64,000 nucleotides of DNA from Fratercula arctica (taxonomy: Eukaryota; Chordata; Aves; Charadriiformes; Alcidae). A program made the position numbers and the translations under genes. Location: positions 38,402,727-38,466,726 of the forward strand of contig CANTUZ010000001.1 of the NCBI GenBank assembly GCA_947846985.1, given 5' to 3'. The notes beneath the pieces were generated by a model that saw only the letters and a program-made list of their open reading frames with translations, did not search any database and was not told the DNA's origin. This document shows, piece by piece, positions 26,901 to 38,675 of this stretch. The number at the start of each line of letters is the position of its first letter. The stretch's first letter is position 1.

Positions 26901-29239
26901 TTTTAATGTATTTTGTGTTAGCACTTTGTGTCAGGAAATCCCAATGCTCTGCAACAAGCTCTCATACTTACAGGTTAAGAAAAGGGATGAGATACTGCTG
27001 AAGGGGGACTATTAACACTGCTGATAATACACAGTAAAACCAGTAGATCCAGAACAATTCTTTGTATTGTTTCTGACCACTTCTTTTCGTTTCCCACACA
27101 CAATCTTTGTAAAGGGCCCTTTCATCTTGATGGCATTTATTTATTCTTGCTGTCTTCTGCTCTTTCTTACGTGACTCTGTCCTGAAGTAAAACACATCCT
27201 GAAAAGCAGTTCTGCTTTGTACTCTGATTGTCAGTCAGACCCTTTATAAATAAATTCTTCAGAAAATAGAGCCTTAGGCAGTGGAAGACCAACTTCTACC
27301 ACATAACTGTCTTGAGACTGTGATTTTAATGGAATTACAGCAGAAATTAAGAGAATAGGATGGAAATTATTCTGAACTATGAGGAGAAAAATACCTCTGG
27401 AAAAGATCTATGAGGTAACTGTTTCAAAGTTTCAAATTCCTTTTCTAAAAAAATAAAAATACCAGAAGATGCTTATCATGGAGGGAAGAGCACAGAACTG
27501 TGTCTTCCCTAGTTTTCTCCCCTTCATCCCCCACCTATTGCTTAAACAAAAGCTTTGAAAGTGCTTGGAGCACCACTTCCAGGCCAGGTATCTCCAGATC
27601 CTTGTAATTCTCCTCTAGTAGGCATGCATTGTTGTGTCTGGAAGATTTTGACATTTGAGTCTTTGCATTAAATACAACAGCTCAGTTTCGAAAAGAGTGT
27701 TGGAGAGTGTCCTTACTAAGAGATGCCTTTAGCAACCCCTCCAAATACACAATTGAGACCACTCTCTGAACGATAACAAAATTTTCTCACCTCATGAGTG
27801 AGTGCTCTGACATCATATAAATCAGAAGTATATCTTCTTTTATTGTGTTCTATAGGAGTGACTTGCATGCAACACTTGGGTGAAAAAGGAGGAGTGAAAA
27901 GGAAAAAAAAAAAAAAGAGAGAGAAAAGGATAAAGCCATGAGAACTTTTGGACAGTGAAACGTAAATGGATGGAGCCTTGCAGCCTATAACAAAGTGTTT
28001 GAAAGACAGATTTAAAGTCACATGAGCTCCAGGCACCTGCACGGACTGCAAGTAGATTCCTCCCCAACACGCTGGCTGTTCTGGTGCTGTCTGAGACACT
28101 GGTTTCACTCCGTGCATTTTAATGCTAGTGGGAGTGCCTAGCGCTGTGACCTGTATTTCGCTTCATGGCTTAAATTTCTCTTCTTTGACTGAAACATAAA
28201 GTGAAATCTTAGTTACACTGAGTTATCTGTAAACCTAGTGGAGAGAAGTAAACAACTCCAGCACTTACCAAAGACCTGAATTGCCAGCGAAAAAAGATTC
28301 TTTATTTCTCTGCTCGCAGCAGAGGGCACAGATGGCTCCACTAAATCACCAAAATAAGATGGGATTAATTTAGGCTTCAGAGCTTATCAGTTAGGTATGA
28401 CAGCCGTTACATTTTAGACTTCTGGGTCTTTTTTCAGCTCTGATGCTAAGGATCAGATGTCTCTGTATGATCTGTGTTTTATGTTCCCATTATAGTCTGT
28501 CAAGCTCTACTCAGTGGAGCTGAGAGGTTGATACACTAGATGCGTCACCACCAGTGGGATGTGCATGCCTATCCATAGCTTCCTCGTCATTTTAGGTGCT
28601 GCTTTGCACTCTTGGCATCTAGCTACTACTCTAGAAAGGTGCAAGTCTTCCTGACAGTCCTGTGTAGAAGTCTGAGGCGCTCAAGGGCATGCTAGATACC
28701 ACTTGACATCAATTTTCAGAGCAGCAAAACTTTGCCCTGAATGCCTACTTTAGAGCACGCTGAAGCACTCTCTAGGTCTATTGACTGTGTTGATGAGCCT
28801 CACAGACTATAGTGGAAGCTTAGACTCCTAGCTCACTGGTCGGTATCTGCCTGTAGACATTTTGACATAGACGCGTAAAGATGGAGCTGAATCATGTCAA
28901 AGACTCTCTGCAACACACACAGGTGTTTAGTGAGACCCTCCTAAAATACCCAAAGCATCCACACTGGGCTGGCAGATACGATAGTTCATTGAGGGAAGGC
29001 TGCACTCTCTCAGACTGGCAGCTGGAGGCCAGGTGGGATACCTTCAGGCAACTCAAGTAGCACCAGATGCTGACAGACAGGCAGAGGAATCAAGCATCTT
29101 TGCTTCTGTTCTGCATAAAGAGGTGACAGTTCTCATCTCAGTGCCTTGCTCTGAAGATGAGTATTTAATGAAAACTTGACAGTGGAAAATAAGACAAAAT
29201 AGTTAGGACAGAAGACTGAATTTACATTGCTAGGACTGA
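23931..29239. other. Intergenic DNA, no gene seen
   Basis: The longest frame (24499-24966, 155 codons) has no recognisable domain and AT-driven composition. A somewhat less AT-rich stretch at about 28,500-29,140 is unclassified. Confidence 0.65.
25738..25832 (+). repeat. Local AT-rich tandem repetition around TTTAACATAAATATG
   Basis: The units AACATAAATATGTTT and CAATCAATAAA recur two or three times with small gaps. It looks like replication-slippage repeats. Confidence 0.8.
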
Positions 29240-29395
29240 GAAGAGTAGAGCAACTCATCCCTGGAGGTATTCAAAAGATGGATACACACAGTGCTTAGAG
29301 ATTTAGTTTAGGTTAGTGATGGGTTTTGTCAGATTTAAGTTGATGTTTGGACTAGATGATCCGAAAGGTCCCTTCCAACCTGGGCAATTGTATAA
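29240..29395 (+). mobile_element. CR1 3'-end fragment, about 155 bp
   Basis: The text contains the CR1 terminal landmarks in order: CATCCCTGGAGGTATTCAAAAG, a GTGCTTAGAGA block, GGTTAGTGATGG, GGACTAGATGATC and GGTCCCTTCCAACC. Only the last part of the 3'UTR is present, and the terminal octamer repeats are degraded. Confidence 0.85.
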
Positions 29396-32300
29396 CATCC
29401 AACTTGATGCTTAAAATGCAAGTCCCCTGAATTTGAACACAGCTTAAATGATCCCATATAACGTATTTCTGTTAAATAATTGCTACTTACCAGGAGCATT
29501 ATCTAGCAACATGAAAACCTGCCACTCGAACAGTTAAGCACATATTTGTTTTCACAAGCAGTGGAACGAATGACTGAATGCGTCATAAACGATTCAATAT
29601 TTCTCCATTCAAAATGATGTTTTCTTAGCACCTGTTCAAAGTACTCTCTCATCAGAAATATTTAGGAGTTGAAATTTGGCCTCTAAAATTCATTCCCTGA
29701 TGAAACTGGAAGGAAAATACAGCAGAAATCACTGAAATATGCATATCCAGCATGTTAGAAAGATTATGCAGCCTGTCAATCTGTGCTGATACGAATGAAA
29801 GTATTTTTCTCGTCCATAATGTGAAAAACAGAGCTGTTTTAACTTTACGTTTGTTTTTGAGCCAAAATCTTTGAATCCCTCCATCTCAGAATGCAGATAG
29901 CAGTTTTATCTTATCTGTTCGTTCAGTCTGGTAGAGAGACTGAAAAAGAAACAGCAACACTGCCTGCACAGGTATCTTTGCACATGCTTTAACTCATAAA
30001 ACTGTAAATTGTGACATGTTGCCAATCATTTGAAATTTCTTAACTCTGAGCAACATGTCAGGAACCTGTAAGTTAGAAGCTTTCAAATAGTTTCCTCAGA
30101 ACACTTCCCACAGTATTAAAATAAAGCAGAGATGTAATTCCTGCAACTTTTATCTGTCTGAGGAGCTACTATTCATATAAAAAGTATAGGACCCTACTCT
30201 ATAGGAGGTGGGGGTGCTGAATATCTTTACTTCTACTTAGAATTTCACTGGACATTTCCTTTAAAATCAAATTATTTTGGTAAGGAAGATGAATGTGATT
30301 AGCTCCTCAAGCCCCAGCTCTGAGGCAGAACGGTCTAAATCAAAGTTTTGCATTTCAGCTGGCTAGTGTTTCGTAATGAAATGTTTTGTTTTGTTTTGTT
30401 TTTCCCTGTAAGTTGCATGGGTGAGAAGGAATGTACATGGAAACCAAATGCTGCGAGAAGGTGGTGACAGGCACAGTACAGGGAAGGTGGCAGCAAGCTT
30501 CCTGCATGGCTCTGATAATACACCTGGATCATAAAAAGCAGCACTCTGCATATTCAGCTGATGATTTCTTTGTGGCAGAGATGCTGTATCTCTCCACTTA
30601 ACGCCAAACTGAGAGGTGGTTTTGTGATGCAGGCCACTGCTCCCTCAGATTTCACTGCTTTGAACCAGGGGGTGAAATGCTAGTCAGGAATTACCCATCC
30701 TCTTCATATTTTTGAGTGTTTTAATGAAACCTCCCCAAAATAGCAGCTGGCGGCAGAAAACTTAAACAAAATCCCAGTCAGCAATCAGGGGTTTGTCATT
30801 GCTTTCAGGGAGGCCAAGTTTTGCTCTAACACTGTACCTCTCACTGGATGTCCCAGTTATGATAGCGGGAGCTTTTTACATTGTCCTCAGTGGACTCTGG
30901 CACAGTTGCATGTTTGATCCTTGGTACTGAAAAATTGACTTAAAAGGCCACAAGATTGTTTTCTGAGTTTTGACAGAACAAAAAGCAACGTGCTCTAATT
31001 CCCCTTCCACGCTTTCAGATCTCATCCTTTATTGATGTTCGTCCAGGTGTTAGGTTAATTTTGCATCAAAACAGTAACTTTAAAGACTTATTTTAAAAAG
31101 AATAAAATGAAACAGAAAGAGAAGACTGAGCTGGTTTTCTCTGTCCACTGCCACTGGGCTCACTGCCCATTTCTTGTCTTTTATTTTTTAATTTGTTAAT
31201 TCTAATGAAAAAGTGTTTGCGTGGCAAGATTAGGAGTCTTTGGCAATACAAAGCTTGGGACAATCTCATTTTTTATAAAAATGAACAAAGAGCACCCACT
31301 CACTCTAAGATTGTTCAATGGATACTGTAAATGAATGAGACATTTATTTTTGTGCCAGCTCAACTACCAGTGTCGACAAGATTTGCATACATTTTGGCAA
31401 GTGCTCTGCACAAGGTGGTAATAAAATAGGCTTTTTATATTTGAGTCTAATTTACTTTAGTTATACTCATTAAAAATGTGTTTTCACGTGAAAGGGATTT
31501 CAGTAAGGGATACTTTGGAAACAGCAATGTCACAGAAATGTTCGCTATATAGCCATTATCATTTTTCCACTGAGAAAGAACATTTTTTTTTTTTTTTGAG
31601 AAGAAATTCCCAGGTTCTATGAAATAAAGGTTCCTGTTTTGTTTGTTGCTTTTTTTTTTTTTTTTTTAAATCACTGCTAGGCTGAAGTTGTAGGCTTAAA
31701 TATCATGCTTATTACTTGCTGCTACCAGGTGTATGTTTTTTTAAGTAACATAAAATATGGAATTTTGAAAAAACAACCACCCTCACTCTGCACATTGTGC
31801 TATCTTCAGTGACATGACCTACACAAAGGCTACACTCAGGAAAGCAAAAATGCGCTTTTACTCTATGAAGTATTATTCAGGGTGAAGTCTTTTTCACAAG
31901 TAGTGCTGCTGGTTTGGCTGAAGGTATGATTTCAAACAAATTCTCTTTAAATGTGTAGAAAATTGTGTGAGCAAAATAGTTTGTGAGCAGTACTTTGGTT
32001 TTAACAGGCTCATACCGTTAGATTTTATCACACGTTAGGAACGTGGTTGAACTAAAAGAAGAAATTAAAAAAAAAAGCAATGAGAATAGCAGCTTTAAAC
32101 TTAGTGAGGTTAATCAAACAGGTTCAAGACTATGTATTCGTCAGACCTGAATAAAAACAGCTGCCCAGTGTCACATGAAAACACACAGAAGGATCAGTTT
32201 TACCGTTTTATTGTATTTCTTGAATCGTGGGTTTGCTCCTGTTTAAATTGTCTTGAGAAGATCTCGGACTGCTAATTCAAATAAGAGAAGAGCAATGAAA

Positions 32301-33939
32301 AGAATCCTGTCTTTCGTACAGTTACCTTGCCTCCTTACTGAAGAAAAAAAATGCAGAGGATCCAGCTTCCTCACACAGCAATCCGGAGCATCTGTAATAC
32401 TGAAGCCATTTCCGAAGAATTGATGTCATTTTTCTTCTGAGATAATAAACAATGTCTCTTTGTGATGAATGCATTTCAGGCATACATACCATTTTCATAT
32501 TTTAATAATATGAAAACAAATGAAAAAAGGTGACTATCCACAAACCTCTGACAGGCTGAATTAATTTTTCATGAAAAACAGCTATCAAACCGTGCATAAA
32601 CAGAAAATATTCTAACCTGAAAAAAAGAAAAAAAACCCACACCCAAAACCAGCTATTTCTTATAGGTAGAATGGCAAAATCTGGGCATTATGTTAATATT
32701 CTTACTTAGGCTAAGCAGAATCAGTATCTTAAGAAGCTCCAACGTTTCAATAGGCTCAAGGTGAAGTAATGTGCCAGTCACAGAGAGAAAGATAAAAAAT
32801 TGCCTCAAATTGCATTCTCTACTTTTAAAACTGATATCAGCTGCTGCCCTACTTCCATCAGCTGAAATACCATTGTCTTTGCCAGTAATTTCAAGAAGTA
32901 CAGCATAAACTCTCACTAACGATTCTGAAGTGTACTAATTTGGGGAAGTATTACAACGTGTCAGACAAGATAGCTAGCACCCAAGCATTTGTGAAATATG
33001 CATTTCTTAGGACTAAAACAATATTTAGCTTTACAATTAAAAGTACAGGAGAGAGAGAGAGAGAGAGCATAAGTTATTATGAAAATATATAGCTTTAATT
33101 TGCAGACATATAAACACTTTTGGTACATTACAGACATATGATGCCAGAAATCAAAATAATCAGTTTTAAGCATAGCACTAATTTATCTTGTTCACACAGA
33201 GAAATTTGATGTAATCATCATACAAAAGATAGTCCTCAGCTCTTAAAATGAAGTGAAAGTGATACATCACCGATAAACCTGCTGCTTTATTGCAGAGGAC
33301 ACAGCAAAGAATAAATTATCAAGAAAATATGCCACCAGTCTTACAAGTTAGATTTTGGATCTAATCCAAAACCAAAGCCAATGAAAAGGAGCCAGGAATG
33401 GTCGCCAAAAGTCAGAAACAAGATCTTTCACATGAAATACCAATCCAGAAAGGAGCAACAGTCAGAATCAACTAAGTCCTCTAATTCCTTAGAATATGAA
33501 GCGATTTTTGTTTTCATCTGGCAGATCAGATTCAGAAGTATCACATGAAAAAATCTATTACACAACCAAACTGATGGACTACTACTGACAGATTGCTCAA
33601 AGTACAAAAAATATCACCACTTCTGTGACAACTAAAGATTTAGCCATTCCCTTGCTTCCTTGCATCTGGCATGTTTACGAGGATGAGCATGGGGTTCTGT
33701 CACTATTTGCTGTAGGAAATACTAAATAGAATGTTTCCATAAAAATGACCAGCACATTGCTGGAGCAAATGATAATGTGGGTGAAATCTGGAGCAAATGA
33801 AAGATGGTATGTCACAGCAGTTCAGATTCTCATGACAATCTCTTGCATTCTTGCTCAACAGGAATTGCACTTCTTGTTAATGCCTTTTCTATCCTACTAT
33901 GTAAGCTTTACTTGTGAGGTAATAAACATTCTCCTTTTT
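29396..33939. other. Intergenic DNA downstream of PCDH20, possibly including distal 3'UTR and regulatory sequence
   Basis: No coding frame. T tracts occur at about 31586-31600 and 31651-31667. The stretch at about 31180-31400 is dense in homeodomain, SOX and octamer-like motifs. If a distal polyadenylation site is used, the right-hand part would be PCDH20 3'UTR. Confidence 0.55.
33049..33067 (+). repeat. (GA)n microsatellite
   Basis: Short perfect GA run, left of the proximal PCDH20 3'UTR. It would lie in the 3'UTR only if a distal polyadenylation site is used. Confidence 0.85.
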
Positions 33940-34505
33940 CTTTTTCTTTTTTTTTTTTAATTTTATTTTATTACTAGTGCATTTTAATGTCTTTATTCTT
34001 TTAATTAGGCATACATCGGGACAGACATTTCTTTTTTTTTTTTTTTTGTGGTTAAATGTCTGTATGCCAATGTGTATTTTATATTAAAACCAATATATTT
34101 AAAATATACTCTGTTTATCTCATGGACAGTACCTGGAACAGTTCCCTGCTCAGGAGCATCTGATGCCCTCTTGTGGTTAAAAAGACTTCTAAAACTTGAG
34201 TTTAAAGAATCAAGTCTTACCTTCCCCCTTTTTTATGATCACTGATCTTATTGATTTATGAAAGCTGCAAATGATGTCCATGTTTCTTATAGACAGGGTG
34301 CTAGCTGTTAGTTACTAAGGTTTCATAAAAAAGCTGTACACTGAATTTTGAATTTAAAAAACTGTAAACAGCTATTTACAATTATAATATTATTAAGTTA
34401 TAAATTAGCAGTCCTTCATTGCAACCTCTGTCAATACAACCCACAGCCAGGTGTTTCAGAGTGGTCCAAGGTTTCCCAGATGTTGGATTTATCCACAAAG
34501 AAACA
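33940..34505 (-). other. PCDH20 3' untranslated region (proximal part) with candidate polyadenylation signals
   Basis: The region follows the TGA at 34508-34506. In gene orientation, AATAAA occurs at 33997-33992 and in an overlapping pair at 33972-33962, about 510-545 nt past the stop. The sequence is AT-rich and non-coding, as expected of a 3'UTR. Further TTTATT motifs occur to the left (for example near 33286), so a longer 3'UTR is quite possible. No transcript evidence is available from sequence alone. Confidence 0.4.
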
Positions 34506-37500
34506 TCAAATGTTAGAAATCTCCATTGGTTTCTTCTCCAACATGTGCAGGTTAATTCTTCCATTTAATGGGATTTGTACTTCCAAGTTTTCATCTGCTC
34601 TGTGATGCTTTTTCCCTTTTCTTAGACAGATGTAAATGCCCATCCCTGTGACTAAAGCAATTGAGCCCAAGCTTATTATTGACAGAGCTACCAAGGTAGG
34701 CATACAGGATGCTGACTCCATTTTCTTATGTGTAGGCTCTATCGATATTTGCGGCTGCTTTTCTTCTATACTGATATCAGGCTCCTTTCTTAATAAGCTT
34801 TCAATGTAGCTCTCATTGCTAACAGTGTCATTGACGAAAAGGTTCACCATGACAGTGGAATGGAGAGGTTCTGGATAGCCATGATCACTAACTTTTACAA
34901 GCAGCCGATAGAGGCCATAGTCATTCTGCATCAGTGACTCTTCCAAGGTGATATTACCAGTTTTAGGGTCAATCCTAAATGACTCTGGTCGAGGGCCTCT
35001 TCTTCCTATGATGCTGTAAGCTATGACTGCATTCATGCCAGTGTCCTTATCGACAGCATAGACCTCAGTGATGGGAGAGCCAGGAAGGGTAGAAGGAAGG
35101 ACCAACAAATAAGACATATTAGATTGAGGAAACAAGACCAAAGGGGGATTGTCATTTATGTCCAGAAGAAGGATAGTTATTTTTGCTGTAGAAGACAAGG
35201 CAGGATCACCACCATCGATTGCTTCAATCCACAGAACGTAGGAGCTTTGCTGCTCCCTGTCCAGGGAGACTTTAGCTCTCAAAACTCCTTTTCCAGTATC
35301 TATGACAAAAATATCGCTTCCATTCAGAACTGAAAGGGCAACCCATCCATTTTGCCCTGCATCAGCATCTGTGACACTTATAACTCCAATTTCACCAAAA
35401 CCTGGAAAGTTTTCTGGCACAAAAAAGCTGAAATCCTTATTGATAAATCTTGGACTATTATCATTTTTATCCAGTACGGTGATGGTGACAGTTGCTATTG
35501 ATTCTCTTGGAGGGAATCCAGAATCTACTGCTTTGACAGTGTATCTGTATTTCTCTTTTTCTTCTCTGTCCAATTGGGTGGAAACAGTAAGAACTCCTGT
35601 GCTTTTATCTAAAGAAAAATAGGAAGGAGCATCAGGACCTAAAAAATAGGACACTTGCCCTCTTTCTCCACTGTCAGCATCTGTAGCATGCAGCTTGGTC
35701 AAGAAAGCATTTGGAACATTGTTCTCCTCGATGGATAATTCTATCAGCTGTTGAGAGAAAACTGGCGAGTTGTCATTGTCATCCAGAACCTGTACTTTGA
35801 CTATTTTGTTGACATGAAATCCTTCAGAGTTCCACGCAACTACAGAGATTTCATACAGCTGCTGTGTCTCATAGTCCAAAGGCTTTGTGGTCTCTAACAG
35901 GTATTCATTATTGTATGGCTTGTATGGTGAAAGTCTGAAAGGCCCATCACCCTCCAAATAGCAATTGACTTTGTATTTTTCATCAGGGTCTTTGATGGTG
36001 AAAAATGCTATCGGTGTGTTGATAGGCTCCAGTTCCTTTAAGTACACCACCCCTTCTGCTTCATTAGCTATGAAACGAGGGACAACTTCAGGTGGCCTCG
36101 TCATGACTTTGATGATGGTCACTAGCACTGTGATCACGGCAGGGATACAACCAGGACCGTTGCCCAATATGATCAGCCTGTGAAGCCTTGGAGTGTCCCC
36201 ATCAACTTTACTGGACAGCGTGACGGCTCCTGTGCTTTCATCCAGATGGAACAAGTCTCTGGATGGCTGGGGGACCTTCTGGCTGTAGGAGTAGGTGATC
36301 TGGGCATTGGATCCAAGGTCCATGTCCACTGCATGGACAGTGGCCAAATGTGTCCCTAGACTGGAATTCCCATAAAGAGTGACGTTGAGCTGCGAGTCAC
36401 TGAACTGGGGGCAGTTGTCATTGATGTCGCTGATGGCAATAGTGAGTGTGGCACTGCCCACGAGCGGAGGAGTTCCCCCATCCTCAGCAACAATGACTGT
36501 GACATACTCCTCCCGTGTCTCCCTGTCCAGAGACCCCATGACAATCAGGTAGGGAGTCCTCTCCCCGCTCTCATTCTCCTCCACGTCCAGGGTGAAGACA
36601 CCGTAGTTATCTCGCAGGCGGTAGGTCTGGACACCGTTGGTGCCCACATCAGGGTCAAGGGCTGGATGCTCGATAGCCAGGCGGGTGTTCACAGGTGCAT
36701 TCTCAGGCACCGAGAGGCGGATGTGGGGCACAGGGAAGCGGGGCGCATTGTCATTGACATCCCGGATAGCAATCTTCACCTTCACCAGGCGGAAGTACTC
36801 CTGCGGCAGCACCAGCACATCCAGCAGCAGCAGGCATGACTCAGATGAAGGGGAGGAGGAGGAGACAGAAGCTGCTCCCCCAAAGATGGTGACCCCACTG
36901 CTCTCCACGCACAGAGCTTCCCGGTCGATCTCCACATCCGAGGTGTGCAGCTCTCCGGAGCGGTTGTCCAGCTGCACATACTGTCCCCCCAAGCCGCGGG
37001 AGGCCAGGGTGAAGGACAGAGGGGGCTGGGGGGCCGCAGGGTGCTGCCCACTAGCCGTCGGCAACCGCAGGTCACGGGCCAGGCTGCCGATGAGCACCCC
37101 AGCGGGCAGCCCCTCGTTAAGGCTGTAGAAGAGCTCGGTCGCACGGCTGTAACTGGCAAAGCAGTTGAAAGGTCCAACGAAGAGCAGGAAGAGGAGCAAG
37201 TGCTGGGGAGAGAGAGGCACAGGGGTGCGGGGAGGGGGTGGTGTTAGAGAAGGAGGGGAGCCAGGAGGCAGCACCCCCTCTCCCACCCACTGCCTCCCCC
37301 ACCGCCACCACGAGCAGGGAGTGCGGCATCTGCGACATGAAGCCATCCTCCCTCTCCCCCCCCCATCTCCTGCCCCTCGTACAGCAGCTACTTCCAGGGC
37401 ATCGCCATCTGTACCCTCCAGGCAACACCAGCTGCATTCCCCACAGCAAATACTCACTGCCAGGGATGGCCCAGGGGCACTCTGCCTCCCCCCCCACCAG

Positions 37501-38553
37501 CAGCAGCACTTGCGCCCCGACGTGCCATCTTCCTTCCTCTTCTCCATCACTCCCACCCCCCCCCCCTCCCCCCCATCCTCAAGCTCATCCCCTTTCTCAC
37601 CAGCAGCACCCACCCTCCCACCGGCAAGCCGGGGCATCCCCCTCCACATCCCCAAACATTTCCTTACCCCCTTCCCCAGCAGCGATGTGTTAACACGTCC
37701 GTCCCCTCCTCGCCCCGTCCCAAAGCCTGCCCTTCCCGCACGCCCACCGGCCCTGCGATGCAGCGGGGACGCGGGCCGCACCGCGCACCTTGCGCGGGTT
37801 CCGACGGAGCCCCCCGCACCCGTCACCGCGCTCCGGGCGCCGCAACCCGCGCGGGTCACCGCACCACCCCCCCCCCCCCCCCCCCAAGCCCCCGCCACCA
37901 CCGACCCCCGCCCGCCCCCGCGCAGCCCCGCCGCGGTCCCGGCTGAAAATGCCGAGTTGAAGAGAAGGAGCCGCGGAGAGGGTGCGCGAAGGAAGTTGCC
38001 CGCCTTGGCGAGCGCGTCCCCAGCCCGCCGCGCAGGGAAACGGGCTCCCCCAAAGTAACTTCGGGCACCGTCTTCACGGGGGAAGATGGGGGTGGGTGTG
38101 TGTGTGTGGGGTGGGTGTGTGTGTGTGTGGGTGTGTGTGTGTGTGTTCCTCCCTTCTCCCCCTTTTTAACCTACTCGTTCCCCTTTTTGGCGACTCTCTG
38201 CTACAACCTGCGTCGGCAGCAGCAACAACAACGTAAAAAAAAAAAAAAATGAAATAAAATAAACTTTTCACGGCTGCTCTGATCTGTGGAGATCGGAGGG
38301 GAAAAAAAAAAAAAACACAAAACACCAAACAACCAAACAACCAAAGAACAAATATATATACGTGTATATATATAGTTTGGTTTGTTTGGGTTTTTTCCCC
38401 CCATTTTGCTGCTGCGTGCGCAGTCGAGGGGGGAGATGTGGGGGTGGCAGGACGCGGCAGCCCCCCCCCCCCCCCCCCTCCCGCCACCGCCCCAGCCCTC
38501 ACCTGCAGGCTGCCGCGGGCGCTGGTGCTGCCGCCGCTGCCCGGGGGACCCAT
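34506..38553 (-). CDS. PCDH20: Protocadherin-20, intact two-exon gene (join of 38503-38553 and 34506-37202 on the minus strand)
   Basis: Single-pass adhesion protein of the non-clustered protocadherin family, expected at the cell surface. The spliced product is 915 residues (human about 951). Residues 18-33 form a hydrophobic signal peptide with likely cleavage near FNCFA/SYS. Seven cadherin repeats follow: EC1 about 38-171, EC2 172-282, EC3 283-387, EC4 388-497, EC5 498-601, EC6 602-704, EC7 705-810. Canonical calcium linkers are visible as DVNDNAP (165), DINDNCP (276), DDNDNSP (491), DKNDNSP (595) and DINDNPP (698); the EC3-EC4 junction lacks one. EC1 keeps the DREALC...C loop of protocadherins. 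N-glycosylation sequons occur at 97, 227, 290, 296, 644, 712, 767, 808 and 813. A membrane segment lies at about 850-877, followed by a basic 38-residue tail ending MEISNI. The reading frame is uninterrupted, with no frameshift. The name rests on remembered residue-by-residue similarity to human PCDH20, not on a search. Confidence 0.95.
37203..38502 (-). other. PCDH20: PCDH20 intron 1 (GT-AG, 1.3 kb)
   Basis: The donor CAG/GTGAGG is at 38503/38502. The acceptor is a pyrimidine-rich run ending CCCCAG, with AG at 37204-37203, and exon 2 begins CACTTGCTC. A CTAAC branch-like motif at 37247-37243 lies about 41 nt before the acceptor. The intron is GC-rich and lies inside the CpG island. It also holds homopolymer C/G runs (37867-37885 and 38461-38478), a GT-rich tract at 38092-38146, and an AT-rich patch at about 38220-38380 with two A tracts and a near-palindromic TATATA segment. 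The exon 2 frame happens to stay open into this intron, but the residues there are Gly/Pro/Arg-rich and unlike the family. Confidence 0.85.
38092..38146 (+). repeat. GT-rich microsatellite in PCDH20 intron 1
   Basis: GT/GGGT units run almost continuously. In gene orientation this is a CA-rich tract, a motif known to bind hnRNP L in introns. Confidence 0.9.
38503..38553 (-). CDS. PCDH20: PCDH20 coding exon 1 (17 codons, phase 0)
   Basis: The exon reads MGPPGSGGSTSARGSLQ and ends CTGCAG, followed by the consensus donor GTGAGG (GT at 38502-38501). Exon 2 resumes in phase 0 with HLLLFLL. As I remember it, the human orthologue also has a 17-residue first coding exon that begins MG, contains STS..R and is joined before HLFLFFLF, so both length and phase agree. 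The chosen ATG (38553) has G at -3 and G at +4, a strong context. An in-frame ATG 29 codons upstream (38640) also has a fair context and would add an Arg/Gly-rich extension. I prefer the shorter form because it matches the human length. Confidence 0.82.
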
Positions 38554-38644
38554 CCCCGGCTGCCGCCGCCGCCGGCTGTGCCCCGGCGGCCCGCCCGCTC
38601 CGCCGCCCGCCCGGCGCCTCGCCTCCTCGCGGCTGCCCATTCCC

Positions 38645-38675
<31 letters not shown>

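Noticed and set aside
37203..37901. N-terminal 233-residue extension of the PCDH20 open frame
   Set aside because: It lies upstream of a clear splice acceptor, is Gly/Arg/Pro-rich, has no signal peptide and does not resemble the family. It is intron sequence kept open by high GC content.
37165..38058. 297-codon plus-strand ORF antisense to the PCDH20 5' region
   Set aside because: Low-complexity Pro/Ser/Arg composition over C-rich intron; GC-rich DNA lacks stop codons by chance.
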